40,703 bases of DNA from Candidatus Saganbacteria bacterium (lineage in GTDB: Bacteria > Margulisbacteria > WOR-1 > XYC2-FULL-46-14). The DNA lies in the NCBI GenBank assembly GCA_013202975.1, contig JABMQY010000090.1, forward strand, positions 1 through 40,703. Reading direction: 5' to 3'. A model generated the notes under the pieces. It saw only the letters and a program-made list of their open reading frames with translations, was not told the DNA's origin and searched no databases. The position numbers were made by a program, and so were the translations under genes. Below, one piece after another: positions 17,807 to 27,350 of this stretch; the stretch's first letter is position 1, and each line of letters starts with the position of its first letter.

Positions 17807-18424
17807 TTATCGGACAAAGAAAGAAAGGGTCTTTAATTCGACCGCAAGGTCTACATTGGAAATTTTAACCTTATTTGAAAGAGTGAGTTTAACCGGAGTA
17901 AAATTTAAAATAGCTTTGATTCCGGCTTTTTCTAAACGCCGGGCAACCTCCTGTGCGGCAGCGGCCGGAACGGTCAAAACCGCCAACTCAATTCCATCTT
18001 TTTTGATAATTTGATATAGTTTCCCTATATCATGGCAGCGAAAACCCTTAATCTTTCTGCCAATTTTCTGTTTTGAATTATCAAAAACAGCAGAAACCTT
18101 GAAACCCAGATCATCCAATCCTTTATATCCGGCCAAGGCTTCTCCCAGATTCCCCATCCCGACAATACATATTTTTCTTATCTTTTGAATACCCATGATC
18201 ATTCCAATTCGATCACGAAGCTCCAAAACGTCATAGCCCGCCCCCTGGGTTCCAAATTTGCCAAAATAGGAAAGGTCTTTTCTTACCTGGGAGGGCTTTG
18301 TTTCCAGAATGTCGGCCAGGCTTTTTGAGGAAATATCTCTGGTCCCCTGCTGGAGCAAAAAAGTAAGATAACGATGGTAAAGCAAGACCCGCTGGATTGT
18401 TTTTCTTGGAATATTTCTAGGCAT
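17807..18424 (-). CDS. rex: redox-sensing transcriptional repressor Rex
   Basis: YHRYLTFLLQQGTRDISSKSLADILETKPSQVRKDLSYFGKFGTQGAGYDV; CIVGMGNLGEAL. Confidence 0.95.
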   Translation of the reverse strand: MPRNIPRKTIQRVLLYHRYLTFLLQQGTRDISSKSLADILETKPSQVRKDLSYFGKFGTQGAGYDVLELRDRIGMIMGIQKIRKICIVGMGNLGEALAGYKGLDDLGFKVSAVFDNSKQKIGRKIKGFRCHDIGKLYQIIKKDGIELAVLTVPAAAAQEVARRLEKAGIKAILNFTPVKLTLSNKVKISNVDLAVELKTLSFFVR

Positions 18425-18740
18425 AAGCCTTTAATTTTTCTTCTAAAGCCGCAGCCGGAACCATCCCGACAATCCGATCAACCTCTTTGCCGTCCTTAAA
18501 GACGATTAAACAAGGAATTCCGCTTATCTGATACTGGGTTGGAGAGCTTTGGTTTTCATCAGTATTCATTTTTAGAAATTTTATTTTGTCACCCAATTTT
18601 TCAGCCGCTGCTTCAAAACTCGGAGCCATCATTTTGCATGGCCCGCACCAGGGAGCCCAAAAATCGACAACAACCGGGATCTGAGACTGCAAAACCTCTT
18701 TATTGAAATCCGCGTCAGTAACTTGATTTACTTTTCCCAT
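18417..18740 (-). CDS. trxA: thioredoxin
   Basis: VVDFWAPWCGPCKMMAPSFE; ISGIPCLIVFKDGKEVDRIVG. Confidence 0.96.
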   Translation of the reverse strand: MGKVNQVTDADFNKEVLQSQIPVVVDFWAPWCGPCKMMAPSFEAAAEKLGDKIKFLKMNTDENQSSPTQYQISGIPCLIVFKDGKEVDRIVGMVPAAALEEKLKAYA

Positions 18741-19699
18741 TATAAATAACTCCTTTCTTTTAAATAATTAGAATAATCTATTATAGCATCTTCGAGTCTT
18801 GTAATTGAGTAGGAATAACCAGCATTTCTTAATTTCGAAATATCAGCCTGAGTAAAATACTGATACTTATCCCGTAAAAGCCCGGGCATTTCAATATATT
18901 CGATATTTAAAGGAATATTTAATGCAGAAAATAGTGCCTTTGCCAGATCATTCCAGCTCCCAGCCTCCCCTGTCCCTACATTATATATACCAGCCTTATC
19001 GGGGTGCTCGATAAAGTAAAAGACCATCTTTATGGCATCCTTTACATAAATAAAATCCCGCTTCTGTCCCCCATCCGGATATTCATTTTTATAGGATTTA
19101 AAAAGTTTTATCTTCTTCTCACGAACTACATCATCAAAACGCTTACAGATTAAGCTGCGCATCTCCCCCTTGTGATACTCATTTGGGCCAAATACGTTAA
19201 AAAACTTAAAACCGACGAATTTATATTGTAATTGATTCTTTAATACCCATAGATCAAAGTTTTGTTTTGACCAGCCATAATAGTTTAGCGGCTTGAATCT
19301 TGGAGTATCTTTATCTTCATCAGAAAAACCGAGAGAACCGTCACCGTAAGTGGCTGCCGACGAAGCATATAAAAACTTAATATTATTTTTTAAACAAAAC
19401 TCGGCTAAGGTTTTGGTATACTCAAAATTATTCTTAATATAATACTGTTCGTCAGTTAAAATTGTTGAAGAACAGGCTCCGATATGAAGGATTAGATCAA
19501 CATCTCTAAACTTATCCAGAGATTTAATGAATTGTTCTTTACTGAGACAATCTTTAAACTTCTTTCCGGTCAGGTTTTTTTCTTTAAGCTTATCGCCTAA
19601 TTCGTCAACAACAACAATATCCTCCAAACCCTCTTGGTTAAGCTTCCAAAGAAGGCAGGATCCGATAAAACCCATGCCGCCGGTTAAGATTATTTTCAT
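18740..19699 (-). CDS. hldD: ADP-L-glycero-D-manno-heptose-6-epimerase family protein
   Basis: ILTGGMGFIGSCLLWKLN; HIGACSSTILTD; FKFFNVFGPNEYHKGEMRS. Confidence 0.88.
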   Translation of the reverse strand: MKIILTGGMGFIGSCLLWKLNQEGLEDIVVVDELGDKLKEKNLTGKKFKDCLSKEQFIKSLDKFRDVDLILHIGACSSTILTDEQYYIKNNFEYTKTLAEFCLKNNIKFLYASSAATYGDGSLGFSDEDKDTPRFKPLNYYGWSKQNFDLWVLKNQLQYKFVGFKFFNVFGPNEYHKGEMRSLICKRFDDVVREKKIKLFKSYKNEYPDGGQKRDFIYVKDAIKMVFYFIEHPDKAGIYNVGTGEAGSWNDLAKALFSALNIPLNIEYIEMPGLLRDKYQYFTQADISKLRNAGYSYSITRLEDAIIDYSNYLKERSYL

Positions 19700-19789
19700 G
19701 TTTAAATTATATCATTAATCCAAAATAATCAGACAGATTTAAGTCGAGTGGTTTACTGTTGATTTGTTTTACTATATAATTAGCTAAAA

Positions 19790-20983
19790 ATGAGAAAGAA
19801 AATAGTTGTTATCATTGGAGCAGGTCCTGCAGGGACTTCTGCGGCAATCCAACTAGCTCAGGCGGGATTTTCCCCTCTTATCGTTGATAAAGATAATTTC
19901 CCGCGTGATAAAGTATGTGGAGATGCTGTATCCGGGGAAGGGCTGCTGATTTCAGAAACTTTTGGTCTGCTCGAAGAGTTAGAGCAAGAAGGTTATAAAT
20001 GTGAGAAAAGAGAATTTTACACGGATCAGACAGAGCTTCAAATTATTAATAAAAAGGCGATAAATATTCCCAGAGAAAAATTTGACCTCATGCTGTTTAA
20101 GAAAGCTCTTTCACTAGGGGCAGAATTTATGTGTGCGGAATTTTCAGGGAAGGTCACCTACAAAGATGGTTATCATTCGGTTGAGTTATTAAACCCTGGA
20201 AAAGAGAAATTTTTGGTCGATTGTGAATACTTGATAATTGCAACTGGCTGCCAGAGTGATCTAGCCTTAAGAGAGCTTGGAAGAAAACATAAAATTGCCT
20301 GCCCCGACCAGGTGGCCTATAGGGGATATTACCGGGCAAAATGGCCGATTAAAGAAAGAAAATATTTCTTTCTCCGGGAGCTTACTCCGGGATATGCGTG
20401 GATATTTCCATTAGGGAAGGGTCTTTTTAATGTTGGTTGCGGAGGAAAAATATTAAAAGCCAGAAAATTGGAGTTAAAAGATTGTTTGTCACGATTTGTT
20501 TCTAAAACAAATGCTCTGTATAAGTGTACAGGCGTATGGGAAAAGGAGCCCAAAGGGGCCCCCCTTCGTTCAAACTTCTCTAATCTCATCAACTTTAAGG
20601 GATATCCAAATTTAATATTAATTGGGGAAGCAATGGGGGCTACCTATCCCTTTTCGGGCGGCGGGATAGGAAAATCAATGCTTTCAGCGGTATTGGCGGC
20701 AGAGTCTGTTATGGAAGTTGTCAACAAAAAAGGAAATCATTGTCTGTCGAAGGTTTATCAAAATAAAATCAATAAAAAAATGAAACCAAAATATTATACC
20801 TTTTTTAAATTTTGCGATTATTTGCTTACAAGTTCTTTTCTGCAAAAATTCGTCTATGAGAAAGTTTTTAATAGTAAGAAATATCCCGATTTAATCCCCA
20901 ACATACTTTGCGGAAAAATCAGGCCCGAACGGCTTTTTTCTATCCCCTTTGTGATTGGGTTAGGTCTGCAGAAAAAAAGATAG
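19790..20983 (+). CDS. geranylgeranyl reductase family flavoprotein
   Basis: VVIIGAGPAGTSAAIQLAQAGFSPLIVDKDNFPRDKVCGDAVS; GEAMGATYPFSGGGIGKSM. Confidence 0.88.
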   Translation: MRKKIVVIIGAGPAGTSAAIQLAQAGFSPLIVDKDNFPRDKVCGDAVSGEGLLISETFGLLEELEQEGYKCEKREFYTDQTELQIINKKAINIPREKFDLMLFKKALSLGAEFMCAEFSGKVTYKDGYHSVELLNPGKEKFLVDCEYLIIATGCQSDLALRELGRKHKIACPDQVAYRGYYRAKWPIKERKYFFLRELTPGYAWIFPLGKGLFNVGCGGKILKARKLELKDCLSRFVSKTNALYKCTGVWEKEPKGAPLRSNFSNLINFKGYPNLILIGEAMGATYPFSGGGIGKSMLSAVLAAESVMEVVNKKGNHCLSKVYQNKINKKMKPKYYTFFKFCDYLLTSSFLQKFVYEKVFNSKKYPDLIPNILCGKIRPERLFSIPFVIGLGLQKKR

Positions 20984-20989
20984 ACCGGA

Positions 20990-21877
20990 TCAACTACTCC
21001 GCCCCTTAATGAAAAATATAAGCTGTCTTAACCTTTCTGCTTTTGGCCCGAATACTTTTAAGCTTTCTATAGCTTTTTCGGCTTCTTTTTCTGCTAACTT
21101 GATGGCTTTTTTTAACCCACAAACTGATATGTATGTGCTTTTGTTTTTCTTCTTGTCTGACCCTGGCATCTTGCCCAGCTCTTTTTTAGTGCCGATTTCA
21201 TCTAAAATATCGTCAACTATTTGATAAATCAAACCAAAATGCAAAGCATATTTCTCTAAGCCCTTTATCTGTTTAGTGTTAAGCTTGAGAGCTTCTGCTC
21301 CAATTCGGACAGCAACTTGCATCAATTTACCCGTTTTTAAACTATGGATCTCTTTTAGTCTCTTAAGACTGATTTTTTTGTTTTCACTTTTCATATCTAA
21401 GACCTGGCCGAGTATTACACCCCTTGAGCCGATTGCTTCACATAAAAGTGCCATTATTTTTGCAGATCTTTCCGATTTTATTTGGTATTTTTGAAAATTA
21501 TTAGCCAATATTTCGAAGGCATACATTAGTAGCGCGTCTCCTGCCAAAATTGCTATATCCTCACCAAATTTTTTATGGCAGGCTAGCTTACCCCTTCTAT
21601 AATCATCATTATCCATTGCGGGAAGATCATCGTGGATTAAAGAACTGCAGTGAATTATTTCAATTGCCAGGGCAATTTCTAAAATGTTTTTATAAGAAGC
21701 CCCGGAAGCTTCTGCTGCTGCCAAGACCAGGATAGACCTAATTCTTTTTCCCCCATTTAATACCCCATATCTCATTGCTTTTGAGATTAGGCGGTTATCT
21801 TTAGGCAAAACCCCTAGCAGAGCCTTATCTATTATGTCTTTTTTTTCTAAAAAATATTTATTAAAACTGTTATCCAT
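20990..21877 (-). CDS. ispA: polyprenyl (farnesyl/geranylgeranyl) diphosphate synthase
   Basis: GGKRIRSILVLAAAEA; SLIHDDLPAMDNDDYRRG; GLIYQIVDDILD. Confidence 0.9.
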   Translation of the reverse strand: MDNSFNKYFLEKKDIIDKALLGVLPKDNRLISKAMRYGVLNGGKRIRSILVLAAAEASGASYKNILEIALAIEIIHCSSLIHDDLPAMDNDDYRRGKLACHKKFGEDIAILAGDALLMYAFEILANNFQKYQIKSERSAKIMALLCEAIGSRGVILGQVLDMKSENKKISLKRLKEIHSLKTGKLMQVAVRIGAEALKLNTKQIKGLEKYALHFGLIYQIVDDILDEIGTKKELGKMPGSDKKKNKSTYISVCGLKKAIKLAEKEAEKAIESLKVFGPKAERLRQLIFFIKGRSS

Positions 21878-21968
21878 TTTCTTATGCTTTGATGATAATA
21901 CTCAGCTTACAGGTTTTCCCCTTAAAAAACAAGGAGAGAGCCCCCATTATTTGGATTAGATCTTTTAT

Positions 21969-22033
21969 AATTGTTGAAGAACATGCTCCGATATGAAGGA
22001 CTAGATCAATATCTCTAAACTTATTTAAGAGAT
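21969..22033 (-). pseudogene. degenerate fragment of an hldD-like gene
   Basis: About 60 bp nearly identical to 19460-19523 inside hldD; minus strand reads FRDIDLVLHIGACSSTII. Confidence 0.65.
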
Positions 22034-22564
22034 AGCACTCATTATTTCGCCCTTAACTACCCACCTATCCCCTTCTTTTACCATAACTATCAGATACCCG
22101 ACTACAATCACCGGATGATCGATCGGATACCCGTAGCTATAATATCGAAAAACCGCCTGGGTCTTACTGTCATTAAAACCGGCTCTTGAAAACTGGGTTG
22201 TCGCCTCATTGCTGGTAACAACAACCTCAGGATTGATAGAAAACTTGTTTTCGAATTTTGCGCCTTCCTTGTTTTTTTGATTAAAGTCATCAATGGTTGA
22301 TTTATCAAGTTCAACTTTTGCCTGATATTCTACCCACCCCTTAGCATCACTATATTTAATACTGTCCGGCGCATAGGCTTTGTCGGACACAACAAACTTT
22401 TGAGGAGGGCTTTGAACGGACTGCCGAGAATTAATTTTATGCAGTAAAAAATCGGAATAGACCCGGTACTCTTCTTTAGTAATATCGTTATTCATACACA
22501 ATCCTCCATCAATAAATATTGCCAGAATCACTAAAACAATAAAAACTAATTTTATTCTAATCAT
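22025..22564 (-). CDS. uncharacterised exported protein
   Basis: N-terminal hydrophobic segment MIRIKLVFIVLVILAIFIDGGLC; likely start ATG at 22564. Confidence 0.55.
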   Translation of the reverse strand: MIRIKLVFIVLVILAIFIDGGLCMNNDITKEEYRVYSDFLLHKINSRQSVQSPPQKFVVSDKAYAPDSIKYSDAKGWVEYQAKVELDKSTIDDFNQKNKEGAKFENKFSINPEVVVTSNEATTQFSRAGFNDSKTQAVFRYYSYGYPIDHPVIVVGYLIVMVKEGDRWVVKGEIMSAIS

Positions 22565-23132
22565 TACCTGACAAAACACCCTTTTCACTCTCAAAAGTCA
22601 TTAATACTTTCTTTTCTGCATTTTTGAATTTCCCGGCGTTTTCTTTGCAGTATTTAGCAAAAAGCCCCATATAATTGTCTCCGCTGGCATTGCTATAGTC
22701 CAAACTAAGTTTTTTGGAAACTTCTTTCAACTCTTCTTCTGATTCCGCCTCAAGCTCAATAAAATATCCCATAAAAGGCAGTTTATCTATCAAAACATGG
22801 GCATTCTCTAATTTAAAAGTATGGCGAATCTTTTCTTTTTTAATCCCTTCCTGAAAACCCACCCCCTTAAAGATTTTAATCATAGTATCTGCATCAGATA
22901 TTTTAACTTCTGTCTCTTCACGAACCTTTGCTTTCCCTGAAGTTTTAATCGCTCTTTTATGGGTAATTAGCCCCTCTTGGCCGATTTTTCTAATCCTAAC
23001 CTGCTTGCCAATAAAATTAAGATAAACGTCTGTCTCTTTTTGTTCGCCTAAATCCTGGGCTCCAAGCTCTTTTAGTTTAGGAAGAATATCTGATTTATCA
23101 GCGATTTTATATTTTACTTCGTATTCTGGCAT
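22557..23132 (-). CDS. CYTH-domain protein (class IV adenylate cyclase-like)
   Basis: MPEYEVKYKI; QEKETDVYLNF-type region; RIRKIGQEGLITHKR; ELEAESEEEL. Confidence 0.85.
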   Translation of the reverse strand: MPEYEVKYKIADKSDILPKLKELGAQDLGEQKETDVYLNFIGKQVRIRKIGQEGLITHKRAIKTSGKAKVREETEVKISDADTMIKIFKGVGFQEGIKKEKIRHTFKLENAHVLIDKLPFMGYFIELEAESEEELKEVSKKLSLDYSNASGDNYMGLFAKYCKENAGKFKNAEKKVLMTFESEKGVLSGND

Positions 23133-23146
23133 GGTTATTAATTATA
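23123..23146. repeat. 24-bp direct repeat, copy 1 (covers CYTH start codon)
   Basis: attctggcatggttattaattata, identical to 29682-29705. Confidence 0.8.
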
Positions 23147-23184
23147 TATCAAAATCTCATTAAAATCTCAAGGCAAATCGCTCC

Positions 23185-23213
23185 TTGACAAATATCCATG
23201 CAAAGAATATACT
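23185..23213 (+). promoter_or_regulatory. sigma70-type promoter of the CxxG precursor: TTGACA-N17-TATACT
   Basis: TTGACA 23185-23190, TATACT 23208-23213; the ORF track start at 23185 is the -35 box itself. Confidence 0.7.
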
Positions 23214-23244
23214 AAAAATTAATCTTATTATGGGAGGGTTAGAA

Positions 23245-23472
23245 GTGAAAAATAAGAAAACTAAGAAATGGCAAACTCCGGAATTGACTGGAATAATCGG
23301 AACAAAGACAGGCTCGGATTGCTCTTATGGAAACGGTGCTAACCCCGGTGATTGTTATACGGGAAGGCTTCCTCAATCGACCACTTGTCACGTAGGGGAA
23401 GACGCAGGTACCTCTTGTTTTTATGGAAACGATGCTCTAAACAGCTGTTCTACTGGAAACAACGTCGTATAA
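23245..23472 (+). CDS. candidate RiPP precursor with five CxxG repeats
   Basis: GTG start after GGGAGGG; MKNKKTKKWQTPELTGIIGTKTGSDCSYGNGANPGDCYTGRLPQSTTCHVGEDAGTSCFYGNDALNSCSTGNNVV. Confidence 0.8.
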   Translation: MKNKKTKKWQTPELTGIIGTKTGSDCSYGNGANPGDCYTGRLPQSTTCHVGEDAGTSCFYGNDALNSCSTGNNVV

Positions 23473-23513
23473 AATCAAAATTATAAACACCAGGCAAAGG
23501 GCTCTCGTATGAG

Positions 23514-24395
23514 ATGAGAAAGAATGGGTTTTATCCTTATTACTACTTTGGTTTTAATCTCCATTCTGATTTTTCAATTGATGATTTAAAAAAGAATGGA
23601 AAGGAACCGCCAGATGTATGGATTTGTGCTAAAGAAAATCACTCCAAGAATGTTGACAAAACCTTATTAGATCTTATTCTGGAAAACCCTCAAAAGTTCT
23701 TCACAATTGAAGGCCTAAACAATGTATCCTTTGACTCAATAATACATAAGCTGGATAATTCCTGGAAAATACGTTTGTTAAATTATGCCTTATCTCACCT
23801 CTCATTAAAAAGAGGTATCATTTCTATCCACGGCTCAGCAATTAATTATAATAACAGAGGAATTATTTTTGCCGGTTCAAGCGGGAGCGGAAAATCAACC
23901 ATCGCTGCAGCTTTTTGCAAAATGGGACACAGTTATCTGTCCGATGATCGCACATATATTAACCGCCAAAATGGCAAAAACTATATTGCCACCGATAGAG
24001 GCAATCTAAAACTAAAAAAAGATGCCATTACCCATCTAAACATTAGCGCAAAAGAAACCGGGCAAGAAAAAGATAAATTTGAATTCGACTTTAAATCCTA
24101 CCGATCAAAAAAGACCAGGCTGGTTTTGTCCCGCATTTATTGTTTGCAACCGGACACAAACTGCAACAACATTTCTCTTTTTAGGATGCCAAGAATAGAC
24201 AGCTTAAAAACATTGATAAAAAATGATGGCACTGGATCTATTATACCTAGAAATGATTATAGTAACAAAATTTTCAATCTTTTTTACGACTTATCGATAC
24301 AAGTTCCCGTCATAAGCATAAAATATCCTAAAAGAAGTTCTTCAATCACAGAGCTGACTAAAAAAATTGAATTGGATTGCAGAAATTCTGTATAA
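23514..24395 (+). CDS. HPr kinase-like (HprK-fold) protein of a RiPP cluster
   Basis: Walker A FAGSSGSGKSTIAAAF; YLSDDRTYI. Confidence 0.8.
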   Translation: MRKNGFYPYYYFGFNLHSDFSIDDLKKNGKEPPDVWICAKENHSKNVDKTLLDLILENPQKFFTIEGLNNVSFDSIIHKLDNSWKIRLLNYALSHLSLKRGIISIHGSAINYNNRGIIFAGSSGSGKSTIAAAFCKMGHSYLSDDRTYINRQNGKNYIATDRGNLKLKKDAITHLNISAKETGQEKDKFEFDFKSYRSKKTRLVLSRIYCLQPDTNCNNISLFRMPRIDSLKTLIKNDGTGSIIPRNDYSNKIFNLFYDLSIQVPVISIKYPKRSSSITELTKKIELDCRNSV

Positions 24396-24402
24396 TATAA
24401 TA

Positions 24403-24852
24403 ATGTTTAAATCGGGCAATAATAAAGCAGTAAGATTTCTCAGGCTTTCTGTCAAAAAAAAATACCTGTGTCTTGAAGCATTGTTTTGGTTGTTTTTGTC
24501 TCGTTTCATTATTGTTATTTTCCCCCTAAAGTATTACAATAGGTTATTATTGGGTAAAGATATAACAAGTTTAAAGGATGTTTTTTTTAAGGTACAAGAT
24601 CCTGTAGTTGATGATATAGCCAGGGCAGTCAAAGTTTGCAATGAACACGTACCATGGCAAAATAGATGTTTGGCTGCTGCTGTTAGCGCAAAAATTATGC
24701 TGGCTTTGAGAGGACACAATTCAGTGTTATATGTAGGGATTAATAAAAAAAATGATACTTTCCTAGCCTCACACAGCTGGTTGAGATGCGGTGAAAAATT
24801 CGTCATTGGTGGAAAGGGAAAAGACTATGTTCTTGTCTCAAAATTTAGATAG
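24403..24852 (+). CDS. lasso-peptide B2-like transglutaminase-fold leader peptidase
   Basis: NRCLAAAVSAKIMLALRGHNSVLYVGINKKN...ASHSWLRCGEKFVIGG, Cys/His pattern of B2 proteins; ATG at 24403. Confidence 0.82.
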   Translation: MFKSGNNKAVRFLRLSVKKKYLCLEALFWLFLSRFIIVIFPLKYYNRLLLGKDITSLKDVFFKVQDPVVDDIARAVKVCNEHVPWQNRCLAAAVSAKIMLALRGHNSVLYVGINKKNDTFLASHSWLRCGEKFVIGGKGKDYVLVSKFR

Positions 24853-24870
24853 GAAAAAAGGAAAATTAAA

Positions 24871-25143
24871 ATGAAAAATGATACGATACCAAATATAAAC
24901 TCAAAAATTACCTTTAGAGAAGAATATGATGGTTGGGGGATAGTTTTTAGTCCGGATACTGGAGAGGTTTTTGGCCTTAATCCAGTAAGTGCCCTTATAT
25001 GGAAAAATATAAACGGTAAAGATACTATAGACAATATTCACAATAAGATCAAAAAGTTTTTTTTCGACTTACCGGAAGATGCTTTAAACCAAACAAAAAA
25101 ATACCTTGAGCAACTGTCAAAGAAAAAACTGATTACGCTCTAA
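24871..25143 (+). CDS. PqqD family RRE protein
   Basis: GWGIVFSPDTGEVFGLNPVSALIWKNINGKDTIDNIHNKI. Confidence 0.82.
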   Translation: MKNDTIPNINSKITFREEYDGWGIVFSPDTGEVFGLNPVSALIWKNINGKDTIDNIHNKIKKFFFDLPEDALNQTKKYLEQLSKKKLITL

Positions 25144-25147
25144 GACA

Positions 25148-26257
25148 ATGACTTTTTATGATACCCCTAAAAGTGTTGATCTGGCTATAACAGGTAGTTG
25201 CAATCAAAGATGCAAGTATTGCAGTCATTTTAATAGCCCGGGCGAAACAAAAAATGACCTCCCCACCGATCAATGGCTAAAATTCTTTGAAGAACTAAAA
25301 AACTGCCTGGTAATGAATGTATTTCTTCAGGGGGGTGAGCCTTTTTATCGAGAAGAGCTTGATAAAATCCTGCTGGGAATTATCAAAAACAAAATGCGCT
25401 TTGCCATTCTATCTAACGGGACATTAATAACAGACAAATGGGCAAGGTTCCTGAAAGATACCGAAAGATGCGATTATGTCCAGGTTTCCATTGATTCCTC
25501 TATTCCTTCACATCATGATGCCGCAAGAGGCCAAGGTTCATTTACCAAGGCAATAAACGGGATAAAGCTGCTGCAAAAATATAAAATTCAGGTTCTATGT
25601 AGAGTAACCATCTCAAAATATAATGTTTATGATCTGGAAGATTTAACAGAATTTTTACTCAAAGATATCGGACTAAAGCACTTTGGGGTAAGTTCTGCTT
25701 CATATCTTGGCCTTTGCATGAAAAACCAAGAAGAAATAGGTTTATCCGCCAAAGAGCGTTCAATCGCAATGGAAAGTTTACTAAAATTAAACAAAAAATA
25801 TAATAACAGAATAACAGCAACGGCGGGTCCGCTTGCAGAAGCTCAAATATGGCAAAAAATGATTGAAGCAAGAAAACAAGGACTGGACAACCTTTCAAGA
25901 GGAGGGTATTTAACTTCATGCAATGCTAACATTTCCAAAATAGCAGTTAAGGCAGATGGAACTTTGGTCCCCTGTATCCAAATGGGGCATATCGAACTAG
26001 GGAAAATTAATCAAGATTCACTTTATGATATTTGGCACAATAGCACAAAGTTAAATTCGTTCAGAAATAGAGATAAGATACCGCTCTCTAACATTAATTT
26101 CTGTCAAGATTGTGATTTTATTAACTATTGCCAGGGCGGCTGCCCGGCAACTGCACAGACTTATTGCCAAAGCGATTTTGTTCCGGATCCAGACATCTGC
26201 CTAAAAAGATTCCTTAAAGCTGGTGGAAAATTTCCTGATCAGAGTTTGTATGAATAG
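25148..26257 (+). CDS. radical SAM/SPASM peptide maturase
   Basis: CNQRCKYC; LQGGEPF; SPASM-type CQDCDFINYCQGGCPA. Confidence 0.9.
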   Translation: MTFYDTPKSVDLAITGSCNQRCKYCSHFNSPGETKNDLPTDQWLKFFEELKNCLVMNVFLQGGEPFYREELDKILLGIIKNKMRFAILSNGTLITDKWARFLKDTERCDYVQVSIDSSIPSHHDAARGQGSFTKAINGIKLLQKYKIQVLCRVTISKYNVYDLEDLTEFLLKDIGLKHFGVSSASYLGLCMKNQEEIGLSAKERSIAMESLLKLNKKYNNRITATAGPLAEAQIWQKMIEARKQGLDNLSRGGYLTSCNANISKIAVKADGTLVPCIQMGHIELGKINQDSLYDIWHNSTKLNSFRNRDKIPLSNINFCQDCDFINYCQGGCPATAQTYCQSDFVPDPDICLKRFLKAGGKFPDQSLYE

Positions 26258-27350
26258 TCCTTTTCTAAATGAATGGATAGCAGGATTTGGCCAATCCAAC
26301 TATTTGCCAATTAGCACTGCCTGCAACAGTGATTGCATCTTTTGCACCAACAAATATAATATTTTCCCTTGCAGAAAAGGTTTATTCCGTGACATAGAAG
26401 ACATCAAGCTCCAGCTAAGCTTAATGAAACAGCATCAATCCTCAATAAACCTATCTTCTATTTTGCCTGGTCGTCTACCAGAGGGAGAGGCTTTTCTTCA
26501 CCCTGATTTCTTTGAAATATTGGAAATAATAAGAAAAAAATACCCTTCAAACACGCTAAACATTTACACAAACGGTTCAACGCTAAGCAAGAATTTCCTA
26601 AAAAAATTGAGTAACTATAACCCAATTAAAATAGTAGTTTCGCTGCATACAACTAATGCTCAAAAATTGGCTTTTCTTTGCAACCGGCCTCTCTCTTTTG
26701 TGAAAAAAATAATAGAATCTATCCCTTGGATTAACAATTTCAAAATAGAACTAGCAGGTGCCCTCCTGCCTTTTCCCAAACTACTTGGCTGGGAAGATAT
26801 TGAAGAAACAATACAATATCTGTTATCTAACAATGCCAAAGAATTAATACTTCACCATCCTGGATATACCAAAAAAACGCCCAAAGAAATTATTAACATA
26901 ATAGATTGTGACCTTGATGAACTTACCGAATTTACCTGCAAATTAAGAAAGAAGTGCCAAGCAAAAGTCCATATCTATCCAGACATGAAAGCATCTATCG
27001 AAATTCCAATAAAATTCAAAAATGCTCTCTTGCTAACATCAGAAGCTGCCTACTCAAGGCTAAAAGAAAATGGATCAAATTCACATTATTTTTATGCGGT
27101 TAAAAACAATTCCTTTGGCGGAAATGTTACTGTTGGCGGGCTGCTCATGGTTAATGACTTTATCGAGGCAGGAAAAAAAGCCCTGAAGAAATTCCCAAAA
27201 ACAGAGATAATACTTTTGCCAAGCGCCCCTTTTGATGCGTTCAGACGGGATTTGTTATATACCCCAGCACAAAAAATAGTAGATAAATTAAAGAAAAATA
27301 CAGCTATAATAAATAATAAGGGGGAAATTATTTCATTATGCCAACATTAA
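26250..27350 (+). CDS. radical SAM protein with DUF512-like C-terminal region
   Basis: CNSDCIFC; C-terminus YAVKNNSFGGNVTVGGLLMVNDFIEAGKKAL...ILLPSAPFDAFRRDLL resembles DUF512. Confidence 0.72.
   Translation: MNSPFLNEWIAGFGQSNYLPISTACNSDCIFCTNKYNIFPCRKGLFRDIEDIKLQLSLMKQHQSSINLSSILPGRLPEGEAFLHPDFFEILEIIRKKYPSNTLNIYTNGSTLSKNFLKKLSNYNPIKIVVSLHTTNAQKLAFLCNRPLSFVKKIIESIPWINNFKIELAGALLPFPKLLGWEDIEETIQYLLSNNAKELILHHPGYTKKTPKEIINIIDCDLDELTEFTCKLRKKCQAKVHIYPDMKASIEIPIKFKNALLLTSEAAYSRLKENGSNSHYFYAVKNNSFGGNVTVGGLLMVNDFIEAGKKALKKFPKTEIILLPSAPFDAFRRDLLYTPAQKIVDKLKKNTAIINNKGEIISLCQH

Noticed and set aside
23185-23244. N-terminal extension MTNIHAKNILKINLIMGGLE of the CxxG precursor
   Set aside because: It begins at the TTG of a TTGACA -35 box; the GTG at 23245 follows a GGGAGGG ribosome-binding site.
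23514-25143. Lasso peptide cluster
   Set aside because: B2-like, PqqD/B1-like and HprK-like genes are present, but there is no asparagine-synthetase-like lasso cyclase and the precursor is Cys-rich with CxxG repeats.
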